This document shows positions 43,648-52,450 of a stretch of DNA of 64,000 bases, one piece after another. This DNA comes from Hymenobacter daecheongensis DSM 21074 (GTDB taxonomy: Bacteria > Bacteroidota > Bacteroidia > Cytophagales > Hymenobacteraceae). The position numbers were made by a program, and so were the translations under genes. The stretch spans positions 434,001 to 498,000 of the forward strand of contig NZ_FQYN01000001.1 of NCBI RefSeq assembly GCF_900141805.1. The letters are read 5' to 3'. The notes under the pieces are model-generated. The model made no database searches, had not been told where the DNA came from, and saw nothing but the letters and a program-made list of their open reading frames with translations. Positions within the stretch are counted from its first letter, which is position 1. Every line of letters begins with the position of its first letter.

Positions 43648-44616
43648 ATGAATTCCCTCTCCCCCGAAACCATCACCCTGCATGCGCCCGGCACCGTTGC
43701 CAACGTGGTCTGCGGCTTCGATGTGCTGGGGTTTGCTCTCAGCCAACCCTACGACACGATGACGATGCGCCTGACCACGCCGCGCGGCGTGACAATCCGC
43801 AACCACGACGACTACAACCTGCCCACCGAACCCACCCGCAACGTGGCCGGGGCGGCGCTGCTGGCCCTGCTGAAAGCGGTGCCGGAGCAGGTGGGCTTTG
43901 CGGTCGAAATCACCAAAGGCATCAAGCCGGGCAGCGGCATCGGGAGTAGCGCGGCCAGCGCGGCGGGGGCGGTGGTGGGAGCCAACTACCTGCTGGGCAA
44001 CCGCTTCACGGCCGCCGAGCTGGTTGAGTTTGCCACCTACGGCGAGGAAGTAGCCTCCGGAGTGCGCCACGCCGACAACATTGCGCCCGCCATCTACGGC
44101 GGCATCACGCTCATCCGCTCCACCACCCCGCTCGACATTATCCCGGTTCCGGCCCCGCCGCTGTTCGTAACGGTGGTGCATCCCCAGATCGAAATCAGAA
44201 CTGCCGACGCCCGTGCCATTCTCAAAAAACAGGTGCCGCTCCAGGATGCCATCCGGCAGTGGGGCAACGTGGGCGGCCTCATCGCGGGGCTGATGAAGGG
44301 CGACTATGACCTCATTGGCCGCAGCCTGGAAGACGTTATCATCGAGCCCGTGCGCAGCATCCTGATTCCATGCTTTGCCGCCGTGAAGGCGCAAAGTACG
44401 GCCGCCGGGGCACTGGGCGGGGGCATTTCCGGCTCGGGGCCTTCCATCTTTATGCTGAGCAAAGATGAGAAAACGGCCCGGCGCGTGGAGGCCGCCATGC
44501 GCGAAATCTACATTGCCGCCGGCATCGACTTTCACACTTATGTAAGCCCTATCAACCCCACCGGAGTGCGAATTTTGCCGGCTGAAGCGGCAGCTACTAT
44601 CAGAACGTCATGCTGA
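43648..44616 (+). CDS. thrB: Homoserine kinase
   Basis: A 322-residue GHMP kinase from ATG 43648. LHAPGTVANVVCGFDVLGFAL, the ATP-binding KPGSGIGSSAASAAGAV and GGGISGSGPSIFML are the family motifs. Phosphorylates homoserine on the threonine branch. Second structural gene of the operon, 29 bases after the inverted repeat. The C-terminal TIRTSC and TGA stop are encoded by the left arm of the next palindrome (44602-44642). Confidence 0.96.
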   Translation: MNSLSPETITLHAPGTVANVVCGFDVLGFALSQPYDTMTMRLTTPRGVTIRNHDDYNLPTEPTRNVAGAALLALLKAVPEQVGFAVEITKGIKPGSGIGSSAASAAGAVVGANYLLGNRFTAAELVEFATYGEEVASGVRHADNIAPAIYGGITLIRSTTPLDIIPVPAPPLFVTVVHPQIEIRTADARAILKKQVPLQDAIRQWGNVGGLIAGLMKGDYDLIGRSLEDVIIEPVRSILIPCFAAVKAQSTAAGALGGGISGSGPSIFMLSKDEKTARRVEAAMREIYIAAGIDFHTYVSPINPTGVRILPAEAAATIRTSC

Positions 44617-44706
44617 GCGAAGTCGAAGCATCTCGCGTGCTGACGCGGGATTAGTAATCCGACGACAGCACGCGAGATGCTTCGACTTCGCTCAGCATGA
44701 CGTTCT
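44602..44706. repeat. TCATGCTGAGC palindrome between thrB and thrC
   Basis: Arms 44602-44642 and 44666-44706, 41 bp, perfect, loop 23. Arm structure GTCATGCTGAGCGAAGTCGA then AGCATCTCGCG, where ATGCT and AGCAT pair. The left arm encodes the thrB C-terminus. Confidence 0.9.
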
Positions 44707-44724
44707 AAAAAAGCCTCTTTTCAT

Positions 44725-46020
44725 ATGCGCTACTACAGTCTCCGCCACCAGGCCCCATCCGTCGATTTTCGACAGGCCACCATTGCCGGCCAGGCCCCCG
44801 ATGGCGGCCTGTATTTCCCCGAGCACATCCCGCAATTCGCCGCCGCCTTTCTGCGCGAGCTGAAAACGAAACCAAAGGCCGATGTGGCTTTCGAGGTGCT
44901 GCAGCCCTACGTGGGCGACACGATTCCGGCAGACGTGCTGCGCCGCATCTGCGCCGAGGCCGTCGATTTTGAGTTTCCGCTGGTGCCCGTGGCGGAGCGG
45001 AGCAGCGCCCTGGAACTGTTTCATGGCCCCACGCTGGCGTTTAAGGATGTGGGGGCGCGGTTTATGAGCCGCTGCCTGGGCTACTTTTCCCGGCAGGGCC
45101 AGGCCCACGTTACGGTGCTGGTGGCCACCTCCGGCGACACGGGTGGGGCCGTGGCTAGCGGCTTTCTGGGCGTGGAGGGCGTGGAGGTTATTATTCTCTA
45201 CCCAAAGGGCAAAGTCAGCTCGGTGCAGGAATTGCAGCTTACCACGCTGGGCCAGAACATCACGGCCCTGGAAGTGGCAGGCACCTTCGACGACTGCCAG
45301 CAGCTAGTGAAACAGGCTTTCCAGGATGCGGAGCTGGCCCGTCGCTACTTCCTCACCTCCGCTAACTCCATCAACGTGGCCCGCTGGCTGCCGCAGCAAG
45401 TATACTATTGCTTCGCGCTGCAGCAATGGCCGCACGCCGAGCCGCCAGTTATAGCTGTGCCCAGCGGCAACTTCGGCAACCTCTGCGCCGGGCTACTGGC
45501 CCACGCCTCGGGGCTGCCGGTGCACCACTTCCTGGCCGCCTGCAACGCCAACGACAGCGTGCCCGAGTATCTGCGGAGCGGAAATTTCGCCGCCAAAGCC
45601 GCCGTAGCCACGCTTTCCAACGCTATGGACGTGGGCAACCCCAGCAACTTCGTGCGGATTCTAGAACTGTTCGGGCAGGAGTTTGAACAGCTCACAAACC
45701 ACCTCAGCGGCTATACTGTGACCGATGCCGAAACCGCCGCCACCATTCGGGCCGTGTATGCGCAGCACAACTACCTGCTCGATCCGCACGGCGCGGTGGC
45801 GTATGTTGCCTTGCAGCAGTATCTGCAGGCGCATCCGGCGGCGCGGGGCATTTTCCTTGAAACAGCCCACCCGGTGAAGTTTTACGATGTGGTGGAGCCT
45901 GTTGTCGGGGCGAAAGTACCGGTGCCGGCGGCGCTCGGCGGGCTCCTGGCGCGGCAAAAGCAGAGCGTGGAGTTGCCCGCGGAGTTTGCGGCGTTGAAAG
46001 CGTATCTGCTGGGCCGATAA
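44725..46020 (+). CDS. thrC: Threonine synthase
   Basis: A 431-residue PLP enzyme from ATG 44725 converting O-phosphohomoserine to threonine. K107 in GPTLAFKDVGARF is the PLP lysine; VATSGDTGGAV binds the phosphate; LTSANSINVARW and PSGNFGNLCAG are conserved. Third structural gene of the attenuator-controlled operon. Downstream DNA has a promoter of its own for the next gene. Confidence 0.97.
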   Translation: MRYYSLRHQAPSVDFRQATIAGQAPDGGLYFPEHIPQFAAAFLRELKTKPKADVAFEVLQPYVGDTIPADVLRRICAEAVDFEFPLVPVAERSSALELFHGPTLAFKDVGARFMSRCLGYFSRQGQAHVTVLVATSGDTGGAVASGFLGVEGVEVIILYPKGKVSSVQELQLTTLGQNITALEVAGTFDDCQQLVKQAFQDAELARRYFLTSANSINVARWLPQQVYYCFALQQWPHAEPPVIAVPSGNFGNLCAGLLAHASGLPVHHFLAACNANDSVPEYLRSGNFAAKAAVATLSNAMDVGNPSNFVRILELFGQEFEQLTNHLSGYTVTDAETAATIRAVYAQHNYLLDPHGAVAYVALQQYLQAHPAARGIFLETAHPVKFYDVVEPVVGAKVPVPAALGGLLARQKQSVELPAEFAALKAYLLGR

Positions 46021-46042
46021 CCGGCGGGTGCGGCGGTGGGTT

Positions 46043-46050
46043 TATCTTTG
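46043..46050 (+). promoter_or_regulatory. -7 box of the haem-lipoprotein gene
   Basis: TATCTTTG matches TAnnTTTG, 48 bases before the ATG at 46099. The -33 element is not evident. Confidence 0.5.
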
Positions 46051-46098
46051 GCTTCTGGTTTCACCGCGCCCCGCCGGGGCGGCTTTTTTCTGCTGCTT

Positions 46099-46791
46099 AT
46101 GCGCTTTGTCGTTCGTACCATTGGTTCTGTTGCGTTGCTGGGGTTGCTGCTGCCGGCCTGCCGCCCCGATCAGATTGAGCACATCCGCAACGGCAAGCAG
46201 ATTGCTACCGACCTGGAAAACATGACGGTAAAGCGCATTCTGCCCGCCGATCTGCTCCGCGCCGCCCGCTGGGCCGGCGACTCGCTCACCCGCTCCGCCG
46301 ACCAGGAGCTGCGCCGCCTGCTACAGGCCGAGCTAAAAGCCGGCGGTGTAGAAGCCGCTCTGCCCTACTGCCGCCCCGAAGCCTACGCCTCCACCGATTC
46401 GCTGGCCCATACCTTCAAAGCCAACCCGCGCCGCCTGAGCCGCCGCCCCCGCAACCCCCAAAACCTGGCCCCGCTCAGCGCCACCGACCTGCGGCCCGAC
46501 ACCGCCACCGCCCACCTCGTGCGCCGCTCTAGTGCCGAAATCTTCATCTATCAGCGCCCTATCCTGCTCAGTGAGGCCCAATGCCTGCGCTGCCACGGCG
46601 AAGTGGGCAAGGATATTTCCGTTGCTGACTTCGCCCTCATCCGGCAAAAATACCCCACCGACCAGGCCACCGGCTACCGCCTCGGCGACGCTATGGGCAT
46701 GTGGCAGGTGCGCCTGCACCGAGACGGCGTGGCCGAGCTGTACACGATGAAAACTCGCAAAGTGATGAAGAAGCGCAAGCCGCTTTTTTAG
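46099..46791 (+). CDS. DUF3365/Tll0287-like haem-binding lipoprotein
   Basis: A 230-residue protein from ATG 46099 with a lipoprotein signal (LLGLLLPAC). CLRCHGEVG is a CxxCH haem c-attachment site; the surrounding EAALPYCRPEAY..LSRRPRNPQNLAP..EIFIYQRPILL..CLRCH order is the Tll0287-like domain, a sensor or electron-transfer fold. The chain ends VRLHRDGVAELYTMKTRK. Periplasmic and possibly redox-sensing; partner unknown. Confidence 0.85.
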   Translation: MRFVVRTIGSVALLGLLLPACRPDQIEHIRNGKQIATDLENMTVKRILPADLLRAARWAGDSLTRSADQELRRLLQAELKAGGVEAALPYCRPEAYASTDSLAHTFKANPRRLSRRPRNPQNLAPLSATDLRPDTATAHLVRRSSAEIFIYQRPILLSEAQCLRCHGEVGKDISVADFALIRQKYPTDQATGYRLGDAMGMWQVRLHRDGVAELYTMKTRKVMKKRKPLF

Positions 46792-46810
46792 GCTGAACAG
46801 CAGGCAAATA

Positions 46811-46967
46811 TGTCATTGCGAGCAAAGCGAAGCAATCCGTCCTCTGAAATGTAAAAAGCGCTGTTTATCCTCAGAGCCCTGACGTATGCCTTGCGTCAGG
46901 GCTTTCTGCTGAATCAAGGTTAGGCTCAATGTCCAGAAAGGATTGCTTCGCTTTGCTCGCAATGACA
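46811..46967. repeat. TCATTGCGAGC palindrome around a terminator
   Basis: Arms 46811-46838 and 46940-46967 are perfect 28-bp inverted copies (ATTGC and GCAAT pair within each arm). The terminator 46875-46905 sits in the middle. In one frame the right arm reads KDCFALLAMT, a false N-terminus commonly attached to the next gene. Confidence 0.9.
46875..46905 (+). terminator. Terminator of the haem-lipoprotein gene
   Basis: Stem AGCCCTGACG/CGTCAGGGCT followed by a short TTTC tract. Confidence 0.75.
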
Positions 46968-47015
46968 CTGCCCCCGCGCCGTAACCCTGCGCCCTACTTC
47001 GCGGTTTGCCAAAGC

Positions 47016-48299
47016 ATGACTGCTACCAACGCTACTTCCCCAAAACCCATCATCATTATCGGGGCCGGCATGGCGGGCCTCACCTGCGCCAACTACCTGC
47101 ACCGGGCCGGCCGCGCCGTGCTGGTGCTCGAAGCCGATGAGGCCGTGGGCGGCCGGGTACGTACCGACCTCACCCCCGACGGCTTCCGCCTCGACCGCGG
47201 CTTTCAGGTGCTCCTGACCAAGTACCCCGAAGTGCAGCGCCTGCTCGACTACGGGGCGCTGCAGCTGCGGGCCTTCCGCTCCGGGGCCGTTATCCGGCTG
47301 GAAAATAGCCGCGAAACCACGCTTCAAAATCCGCTACAGCAGCCGATGGCGGCTTTTTCCGCCCTCACCGCCCCCATCGGCACGCTACCCGATAAGCTGC
47401 GCATTCTGAGCTTCGTGCAGAAAATACAGGGCCAGACCAGCGAGCAGCTCCTCAGCCAGCCGTCCGTCGATACGCTCACCTACCTGCGCCGGTATGGCTG
47501 GAGCGAGCAGATCATCAACCGCTTTTTCCGGCCATTTTTCGGCGGTGTTTTTCTGGATCGGGAGCTGACTACGGCCAGCAATTTCTTCGAATTTGTGTTC
47601 CAGCAGTTTGTGCGGGGCGAGGCCGCTGTGCCGGCCCTGGGTATGCAGCAGATTCCGGAGCAGCTGGCCGCCCGCCTGCCCGCCGGCACAGTGCGGCTCA
47701 ATACCAAAGTGGAAGCTATTGACGGCCAGATAATCCGGCTGCAAAACGGCGAAACGCTGGAAGCCGCCGCCGTGGTAGTGGCCGTCGATGGGGAGGCCGC
47801 CGCCCGCCTGCTGCCCACCTCGCGCCAGCCTGTAGCCACTGCTTGGCGGCGCACCACCTGCACCTACTTCGCCGCCGACCACTCCCCTGCCCGCGCTGAT
47901 AAGCTACTGCGTCTCAACGCCTCCCCCGCCAGCCTGGCCCACAACGTGGCTTTCCCCAGCGATGTGGCCCCCGACTACGCCCCCGCCGGCCGCACGCTCA
48001 TCTCCGTCAGCACCCACGGCTCCCAAACCCTGACCGACGACGAGCTAACCGCCCGCCTCCGCCCCGAACTCACCGCCTGGTTCGGCCCCGAAGCCGCGGC
48101 CTGGCAGCACCTGAGCACCTACCACATTCCGCACGCGCTGCCCCAATACGTGGCCGGCCAGCCCGCCCACCAGCCCCTCCGGCTCGCCGAAAACCTGTTC
48201 CGCTGCGGCGACTATACTGCCTATCCGTCCTTGAACGCCGCTATGGCCTCGGGTCGGGAGGTAGCGGAGCTGCTGTTATCAGCCCATCTGTCATCTTGA
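47016..48299 (+). CDS. FAD-dependent amine-oxidase/desaturase-like oxidoreductase
   Basis: A 427-residue flavoprotein. ATG 47016 (MTATNATSPKPIIIIGAGMAGLTCANYLHRAG) is chosen because the frame upstream to 46929 only translates a repeat. The dinucleotide-binding GxGxxG is followed by EADEAVGGRVRTD, the GG motif of the amine-oxidase/protoporphyrinogen-oxidase/phytoene-desaturase superfamily, and the C-terminal NLFRCGDYTAYPSLNAAMASGREVAE is the FAD-binding end. The product is not assignable to a pathway. Its last residues and TGA are in the next palindrome. Confidence 0.88.
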   Translation: MTATNATSPKPIIIIGAGMAGLTCANYLHRAGRAVLVLEADEAVGGRVRTDLTPDGFRLDRGFQVLLTKYPEVQRLLDYGALQLRAFRSGAVIRLENSRETTLQNPLQQPMAAFSALTAPIGTLPDKLRILSFVQKIQGQTSEQLLSQPSVDTLTYLRRYGWSEQIINRFFRPFFGGVFLDRELTTASNFFEFVFQQFVRGEAAVPALGMQQIPEQLAARLPAGTVRLNTKVEAIDGQIIRLQNGETLEAAAVVVAVDGEAAARLLPTSRQPVATAWRRTTCTYFAADHSPARADKLLRLNASPASLAHNVAFPSDVAPDYAPAGRTLISVSTHGSQTLTDDELTARLRPELTAWFGPEAAAWQHLSTYHIPHALPQYVAGQPAHQPLRLAENLFRCGDYTAYPSLNAAMASGREVAELLLSAHLSS

Positions 48300-48391
48300 G
48301 CAAAGCGAAGGACCTTATATGAGCAGAACACGTCGTTGTTACGATAGTCGTTCTACGCCCATAAGGTCCTTCGCTTTGCTCAGGATGACAG
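48288..48391. repeat. TCATCTTGAGC palindrome
   Basis: Arms 48288-48318 and 48361-48391, 31 bp, one mismatch (T/C at the TCATC position), loop 42. The left arm supplies the TGA of the flavoprotein gene. Confidence 0.88.
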
Positions 48392-48413
48392 ACGGTTTAA
48401 CAGTTGCTTTACC

Positions 48414-49181
48414 CTAACCCGCCAGCTCCACAAACACCGGGCAATGATCCGAGTGCACGGCATCGGGCAGGTGGCCGGCACCGATGATGCGGGGCTGCAG
48501 GCCGGCATCCACCAGCAGATGATCGAGCCGCCAGCCTACGTTGCGGGCACGGGCGCCGGCGCGAAACGTCCACCAGGAATAGTGGCCGGGCGCGTCGCCG
48601 TGGTAGTGGCGGAAGGCATCGGTGTAGCCATCAGCCAGGAAAGCAGCAAACCAGGCGCGTTCGGCGGGCGTGAAGCCGGGGCTGTTCTGGTTGGTTTTCG
48701 GGTTGTGCAAATCAATGTCGCGCTGGCAGCAGTTGAAGTCGCCCCCGATGACCAGGCCCGGTAGCGTGGCCCGTAGCTCGCGCACGTATTCGCGAAAAAA
48801 GCGCAGCCATTCCAGCTTAAAGGCCTGCCGCTCGTCGCCGCTCGTGCCCGAGGGCATATAGGTATTCAGCACCGAAAATTCCTCAAAATCAAGGCGCAGC
48901 ACCCGGCCTTCCAGGTCGTAGCAGTCGGTGCCACAGCCCACTACCACGGCTTTCGGCGTTTGCTTCGTAAAAATGGCCACGCCGCTGTAGCCCGGCTTCT
49001 GGGCCGGATGCAGATACGCCTGATACCCCAGGGCCGCAAATCCCGATACATCCAGCGGCTCCCGTCCGGCCTTGATTTCCTGCAGGCACAGCACATCCGG
49101 GTCGGCCTCCCGAACCCAGTCGAGCAGCCCCTTGCTCAAAGCCGAGCGCAGGCCATTGACGTTGTAGGTGATGATTTTCAA
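48414..49181 (-). CDS. xth: Exodeoxyribonuclease III
   Basis: A 255-residue endonuclease/exonuclease/phosphatase-fold enzyme from TTG 49181 (start matches the family MKIITYNVNGLRSAL exactly). LCLQEIK, GGDFNCCQRDIDLHNP and HSDHCPVFVE give the catalytic Glu, Asp/Asn and His. It acts as AP endonuclease and 3'-exonuclease in base-excision repair. Convergent with the flavoprotein gene across the 48288-48391 palindrome. Confidence 0.95.
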   Translation of the reverse strand: MKIITYNVNGLRSALSKGLLDWVREADPDVLCLQEIKAGREPLDVSGFAALGYQAYLHPAQKPGYSGVAIFTKQTPKAVVVGCGTDCYDLEGRVLRLDFEEFSVLNTYMPSGTSGDERQAFKLEWLRFFREYVRELRATLPGLVIGGDFNCCQRDIDLHNPKTNQNSPGFTPAERAWFAAFLADGYTDAFRHYHGDAPGHYSWWTFRAGARARNVGWRLDHLLVDAGLQPRIIGAGHLPDAVHSDHCPVFVELAG

Positions 49182-49203
49182 GGGTGTATTTTACGTTTTA
49201 GGA

Positions 49204-49235
49204 CGGTCATGCTGAGCTTGTCGAAGCATGACCGT
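49204..49235. repeat. Single-arm TCATGCTGAGC hairpin
   Basis: The stem ACGGTCATGC/GCATGACCGT encloses TGAGCTTGTCGAA: one arm of the palindrome family, with ATGC and GCAT pairing. Confidence 0.7.
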
Positions 49236-49265
49236 CGGCTTTGACCATACCGCCCGGCTTGTTCT

Positions 49266-49634
49266 TTATTCCTCCTTCATAAAGGCATCGAAATACTCCA
49301 GGATGTGCCATTTCAGCATCCGCTCCTGCTCTTTCAGGTTGGCGAAGGGCACCGGACGCACCAGCTTGTAATGCGGCCACCCATCGGTATCCACCTGATC
49401 CAAAGCATAATAGCCCGACAGACTAAACAGCCGACAGGTGGCAATGTGCATCAAATCCTGCTTCTGCTCCTTCGTGAAAGGCCCCGCGCCCTGCCCCAAC
49501 TCCTGCACCCCAATGAGCAACAGCAGCGCGTTCAAGTCGGGCTTCTTGCCAAAGCGCTCCTTCATCTGGTTCATTAGCTCCCACCAGCGGGCCTCAAACT
49601 GGGCCTCGCTTTCGTCTACGTGGAGCTGGCTCAT
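49266..49634 (-). CDS. Conserved hypothetical protein
   Basis: A 122-residue protein from ATG 49634 (MSQLHVDESEAQFEARWWELMNQMKERFGKKPDLNALLLLIG). Largely helical with a conserved-looking KKPDLNALLLLIGVQELGQG and YKLVRPVPFANLKEQERMLKWHILEYF. Its ATG overlaps the stop of the CMD-family gene (ATGA), indicating a functional pair. The function is not recognised. Confidence 0.7.
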   Translation of the reverse strand: MSQLHVDESEAQFEARWWELMNQMKERFGKKPDLNALLLLIGVQELGQGAGPFTKEQKQDLMHIATCRLFSLSGYYALDQVDTDGWPHYKLVRPVPFANLKEQERMLKWHILEYFDAFMKEE

Positions 49635-50008
49635 ACCGCGTGGTGGTGCTCCGGCGCGGGCGTGGTAGCTTCTTCCTTCAGAATTTCCCAATACTCCACC
49701 GCCCGGCGAAAGTGCGGAATCACAATGCTGCCGCCGATGAGGTTGGCAATGGCAAACACTTCGTAAATCTCCTCGTCGGTGAGCTTTTCCTCGAAGCACT
49801 TACCCAAGTGATACTTGATGCAGTCGTCGCAGCGCAGCACCATGGAGCAGGCCAGGCCCAGCATTTCCTTGGTTTTCACGTCCACGGCCCCGGCCTGGTA
49901 GGTGTTGGTATCGAGGTTGAAAAAGCGCTTGATGACCTTGTTATCGGCCGCCATGATCTTCTCGTTCATGCGCTGGCGGTACTCATTGAATTCAGTGACC
50001 TGAGACAT
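49631..50008 (-). CDS. Carboxymuconolactone decarboxylase/AhpD-like family protein
   Basis: A 125-residue protein from ATG 50008 (MSQVTEFNEYRQRMNEKIM). EMLGLACSMVLRCDDCIKYHLGKC has the ExxxxxxxxxxCxxCxxxH catalytic pattern of peroxidatic AhpD-like CMD proteins, which use the Cys pair as thiol reductants. Ends EHHHAV. Overlaps the following gene by four bases. Probably an antioxidant protein. Confidence 0.88.
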   Translation of the reverse strand: MSQVTEFNEYRQRMNEKIMAADNKVIKRFFNLDTNTYQAGAVDVKTKEMLGLACSMVLRCDDCIKYHLGKCFEEKLTDEEIYEVFAIANLIGGSIVIPHFRRAVEYWEILKEEATTPAPEHHHAV

Positions 50009-50230
50009 GGGCAATAGTGAATTTTAAATGTTGAAGGCTGAACGAAGCAGCCGGCCGGATACTGGCGGAAATTGAATAGGTTGAACAAGGAAAGCTCGTT
50101 TACTCCCCGCCGCCGGCATCAGCGCCCCAAAAATACGCACAAGATTCTCCGCGCCGCTCACCGTCGGGTCGCCTATCTGAGCCAGCTCAATCCTTATTCA
50201 ACATTCAACACCTATCATTCAACCCTCCTT

Positions 50231-50932
50231 ATGCTTCCCGCGCTATTCGCCGATTTCGTATCCCTGATTTTTCCGCGCACTTGCCTAGCCTGCATCGAGC
50301 CGCTGGGCCGGGGCGAAGACCATATCTGCACCGCCTGCCGCGCCCAGCTACCCTACACCGACTACCACAAGCTGCCCGAAAAAGACAACCCGCTGGCCCG
50401 CCGCTTCTGGGGCAAAGTACCCGTGCGCCATGCCCTGAGCTACTTGCGCTTTCTGCGCCACGGCCGCGTGCAGCACCTGCTGCACGAGCTCAAGTATCAG
50501 GGCCAGCAGGACGTGGGCCGGGTGCTGGGCCGCTGGTACGGCACCGAACTGGCCACGGCGGGCCTCGCCCCCGATTTCGACCTCATCGTGCCCGTACCGC
50601 TGCACCGCCGCAAGCTGGCCAAGCGCGGCTTCAACCAATCAGACAGCTTCGCTGAAGGCCTCTCCTTGGGCCTGGAGGTGCCTTGGAGCGCCCACGCCCT
50701 GCGCCGCACCGAGCACACCGATTCCCAAACCCGAAAGAACCGCACCGAGCGCTGGCTGAACGTAGCCACGGTATTCGAAGTAGCCAAGCCCGCCGCCATC
50801 ATCGGTCAGCGCGTGCTGCTGGTAGATGACGTGCTGACCACCGGCGCCACCCTCGAAGCCTGTGCCGCCGTCCTACTAGCCGCCGGCTGCCGCGAAGTCA
50901 GCATCGCCACCATCGCCTGCGCCGACCGCTAA
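50231..50932 (+). CDS. comF: ComF family phosphoribosyltransferase-like protein
   Basis: A 233-residue protein from ATG 50231. An N-terminal Cys4-type region (CLAC, ICTAC) precedes the PRTase fold, with the PRPP motif VLLVDDVLTTGATLEAC and the KRGFNQSDSFAEGL helix. ComF proteins are needed for DNA uptake in naturally competent species. It is divergent from the CMD-family gene. Confidence 0.92.
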   Translation: MLPALFADFVSLIFPRTCLACIEPLGRGEDHICTACRAQLPYTDYHKLPEKDNPLARRFWGKVPVRHALSYLRFLRHGRVQHLLHELKYQGQQDVGRVLGRWYGTELATAGLAPDFDLIVPVPLHRRKLAKRGFNQSDSFAEGLSLGLEVPWSAHALRRTEHTDSQTRKNRTERWLNVATVFEVAKPAAIIGQRVLLVDDVLTTGATLEACAAVLLAAGCREVSIATIACADR

Positions 50933-50949
50933 GCCTGACCACTGATTAA

Positions 50950-51122
50950 ACCACGGATTGATGCGGATTTTTCGGATTTCGTAGTCGATGCAAACGGCTG
51001 GCTCTATTTATTGGGCCTGTGTTCAGCAAAGCGCAAAAACAAGAAAGGCTACCCGCAGGGGTAGCCTTTCTTGTCTGGAATAATCGTCCACGAAATCCGT
51101 GGAATCCGAAAAATCCGCGGTT
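50950..51122. repeat. CACGGATT/TTTCGGAT word-repeat pair around a terminator
   Basis: Left arm 50950-50982 (ACCACGGATTGATGCGGATT then TTTCGGATTTCGT), right arm 51090-51122 (ACGAAATCCGTGGAATCC then GAAAAATCCGCGGTT). The central hairpin 51041-51072 is the terminator. Same words as 6076-6246. Confidence 0.75.
51041..51072. terminator. Terminator between comF and gldJ
   Basis: A 12-bp perfect stem AAGAAAGGCTAC/GTAGCCTTTCTT. Both ends are A/T-rich, so it may serve both convergent genes. Confidence 0.8.
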
Positions 51123-52382
51123 CTATTTGTTCGAGCCGGCGTTAATCATCGCGCAGCGGAAACCGATGGCAGCGGTAGCCGAGTCTTCAGCCATGAAGCG
51201 GCGCGTGCCGGGCGACAGCCAGTAGGCTACGTCGCGCCAGGAGCCGCCTTTGTACACGCGTACGTGGTCGTCAATGAGCGACTGATAGCCTTTTTTGTCG
51301 TATTTCTCGGCGGGGTCGAGGTAGCCGTTGCGGCGGAAGGGGTTCAGATCTTCCACGTCATCAAACGACAGCGGGCGGTAGATATCCTGCACCCATTCGT
51401 TCACGTTGCCGGCCATGTTGTAGAGGCCGTAATCGTTCGGTGGATACGCATAGATGTACTCCGTAATCATGGCGCCGTCATTCAGGCTACCGGCGATACC
51501 AGCGTAGTCACCACGGCCGCGCTTGAAGTTGGCCAGGAACGTGCCCATGCCTTTGCCGTACGGATTCCGTACCTGGCGGCCATCCCATGGGTAAATACGC
51601 TTATTCTCCTGGTTTTCGTTGCCAGCCTCCTGCGTACCGATGAGCGACTGCGCGGCGTACTCCCACTCTGCCTCCGTGGGCAGGCGATAGTTGGGCAGCG
51701 TGTTGCCGTTTTCAATGGAGATTTTCACCTTACCATCGCCGGTGTCAGCATCAGCGGTGCCCTCAGCGGCGTCTCCTTTTTTCTTGCGGCCAAACAGACC
51801 ACCTTTTTTCTTGGTGCTGCCGCCTTCGTCACCCTCGCCGGCCAAACGCTCGTTCACTTTGGCCGTACGCCAAGTGCAGTAGTCGTTGGCCTGCAGCCAG
51901 CTCACACCCACCACGGGGAAGTAGCGGAAGCCGGGGTATCGCAGATAGTAGTCCACATAGGGGTCGTTGAACGACAGCTCGCGGGCCCACACGGTGGTGT
52001 CGGGCAGCGCCGACTGGTAGAATTCCTCCGACGAGTCCTTGCGGGCGTAGTGCAGGTATTCGAGCCAGTGGATGTTGGCCACTTCGGCCTCGTCCATGTA
52101 GAAGGAGGCGATGGTAACGGTACGCTCAATGTTGTCGTGCGTCATCGTTACGTCCTCTTCCTGCGAGCCCAGCACCGTCCGGCCGCCTTCAATGAAGATC
52201 AGACCGGGACCTTCCGGAATGCCTTTGTAGTCAGCCACTCGCATGCCTTCCTCGGTGTTGTACTCCAGACCCGTGGTCGAGCTGTACTTACCGGGTTTGG
52301 TAGCCGTGGGTGGCCCTCCTTTACACGAAGCCAGCGCACAGGCTCCTACGACCGCGAAACGCAGGTACTTGGAAAAATTCAT
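51123..52382 (-). CDS. gldJ: Gliding-motility / type IX secretion lipoprotein GldJ
   Basis: A 419-residue lipoprotein from ATG 52382 (signal ending LASC) with a formylglycine-generating-enzyme (SUMF1) fold. LIFIEGGRTVLGSQEEDV, FYMDEAEVANIHWLEYLHYAR, LPDTTVW..LSFNDPYVDYYLRYPGFRYFPVVGVSW and the C-terminal YKGGSWRDVAYWLSPGTRRF resemble GldJ more than GldK. GldJ stabilises the T9SS/gliding machinery. A charged low-complexity insert (KKKGGLFGRKKKGDAAEG) splits the domain. porP/sprF is next upstream; gldKLMN is not here. Confidence 0.85.
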   Translation of the reverse strand: MNFSKYLRFAVVGACALASCKGGPPTATKPGKYSSTTGLEYNTEEGMRVADYKGIPEGPGLIFIEGGRTVLGSQEEDVTMTHDNIERTVTIASFYMDEAEVANIHWLEYLHYARKDSSEEFYQSALPDTTVWARELSFNDPYVDYYLRYPGFRYFPVVGVSWLQANDYCTWRTAKVNERLAGEGDEGGSTKKKGGLFGRKKKGDAAEGTADADTGDGKVKISIENGNTLPNYRLPTEAEWEYAAQSLIGTQEAGNENQENKRIYPWDGRQVRNPYGKGMGTFLANFKRGRGDYAGIAGSLNDGAMITEYIYAYPPNDYGLYNMAGNVNEWVQDIYRPLSFDDVEDLNPFRRNGYLDPAEKYDKKGYQSLIDDHVRVYKGGSWRDVAYWLSPGTRRFMAEDSATAAIGFRCAMINAGSNK

Positions 52383-52450
52383 GATCAAGTTGAAACTACC
52401 TGAGAGGAAATGATTTAGGAAAGGCAATTCGGATGCAAGTATACGCAAAT

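Noticed and set aside
46929..47015. N-terminal extension MSRKDCFALLAMT of the flavoprotein
   Set aside because: It is a translation of the right arm of the 46811-46967 palindrome, a commonly mis-annotated start; ATG 47016 gives the proper GxGxxG beginning.
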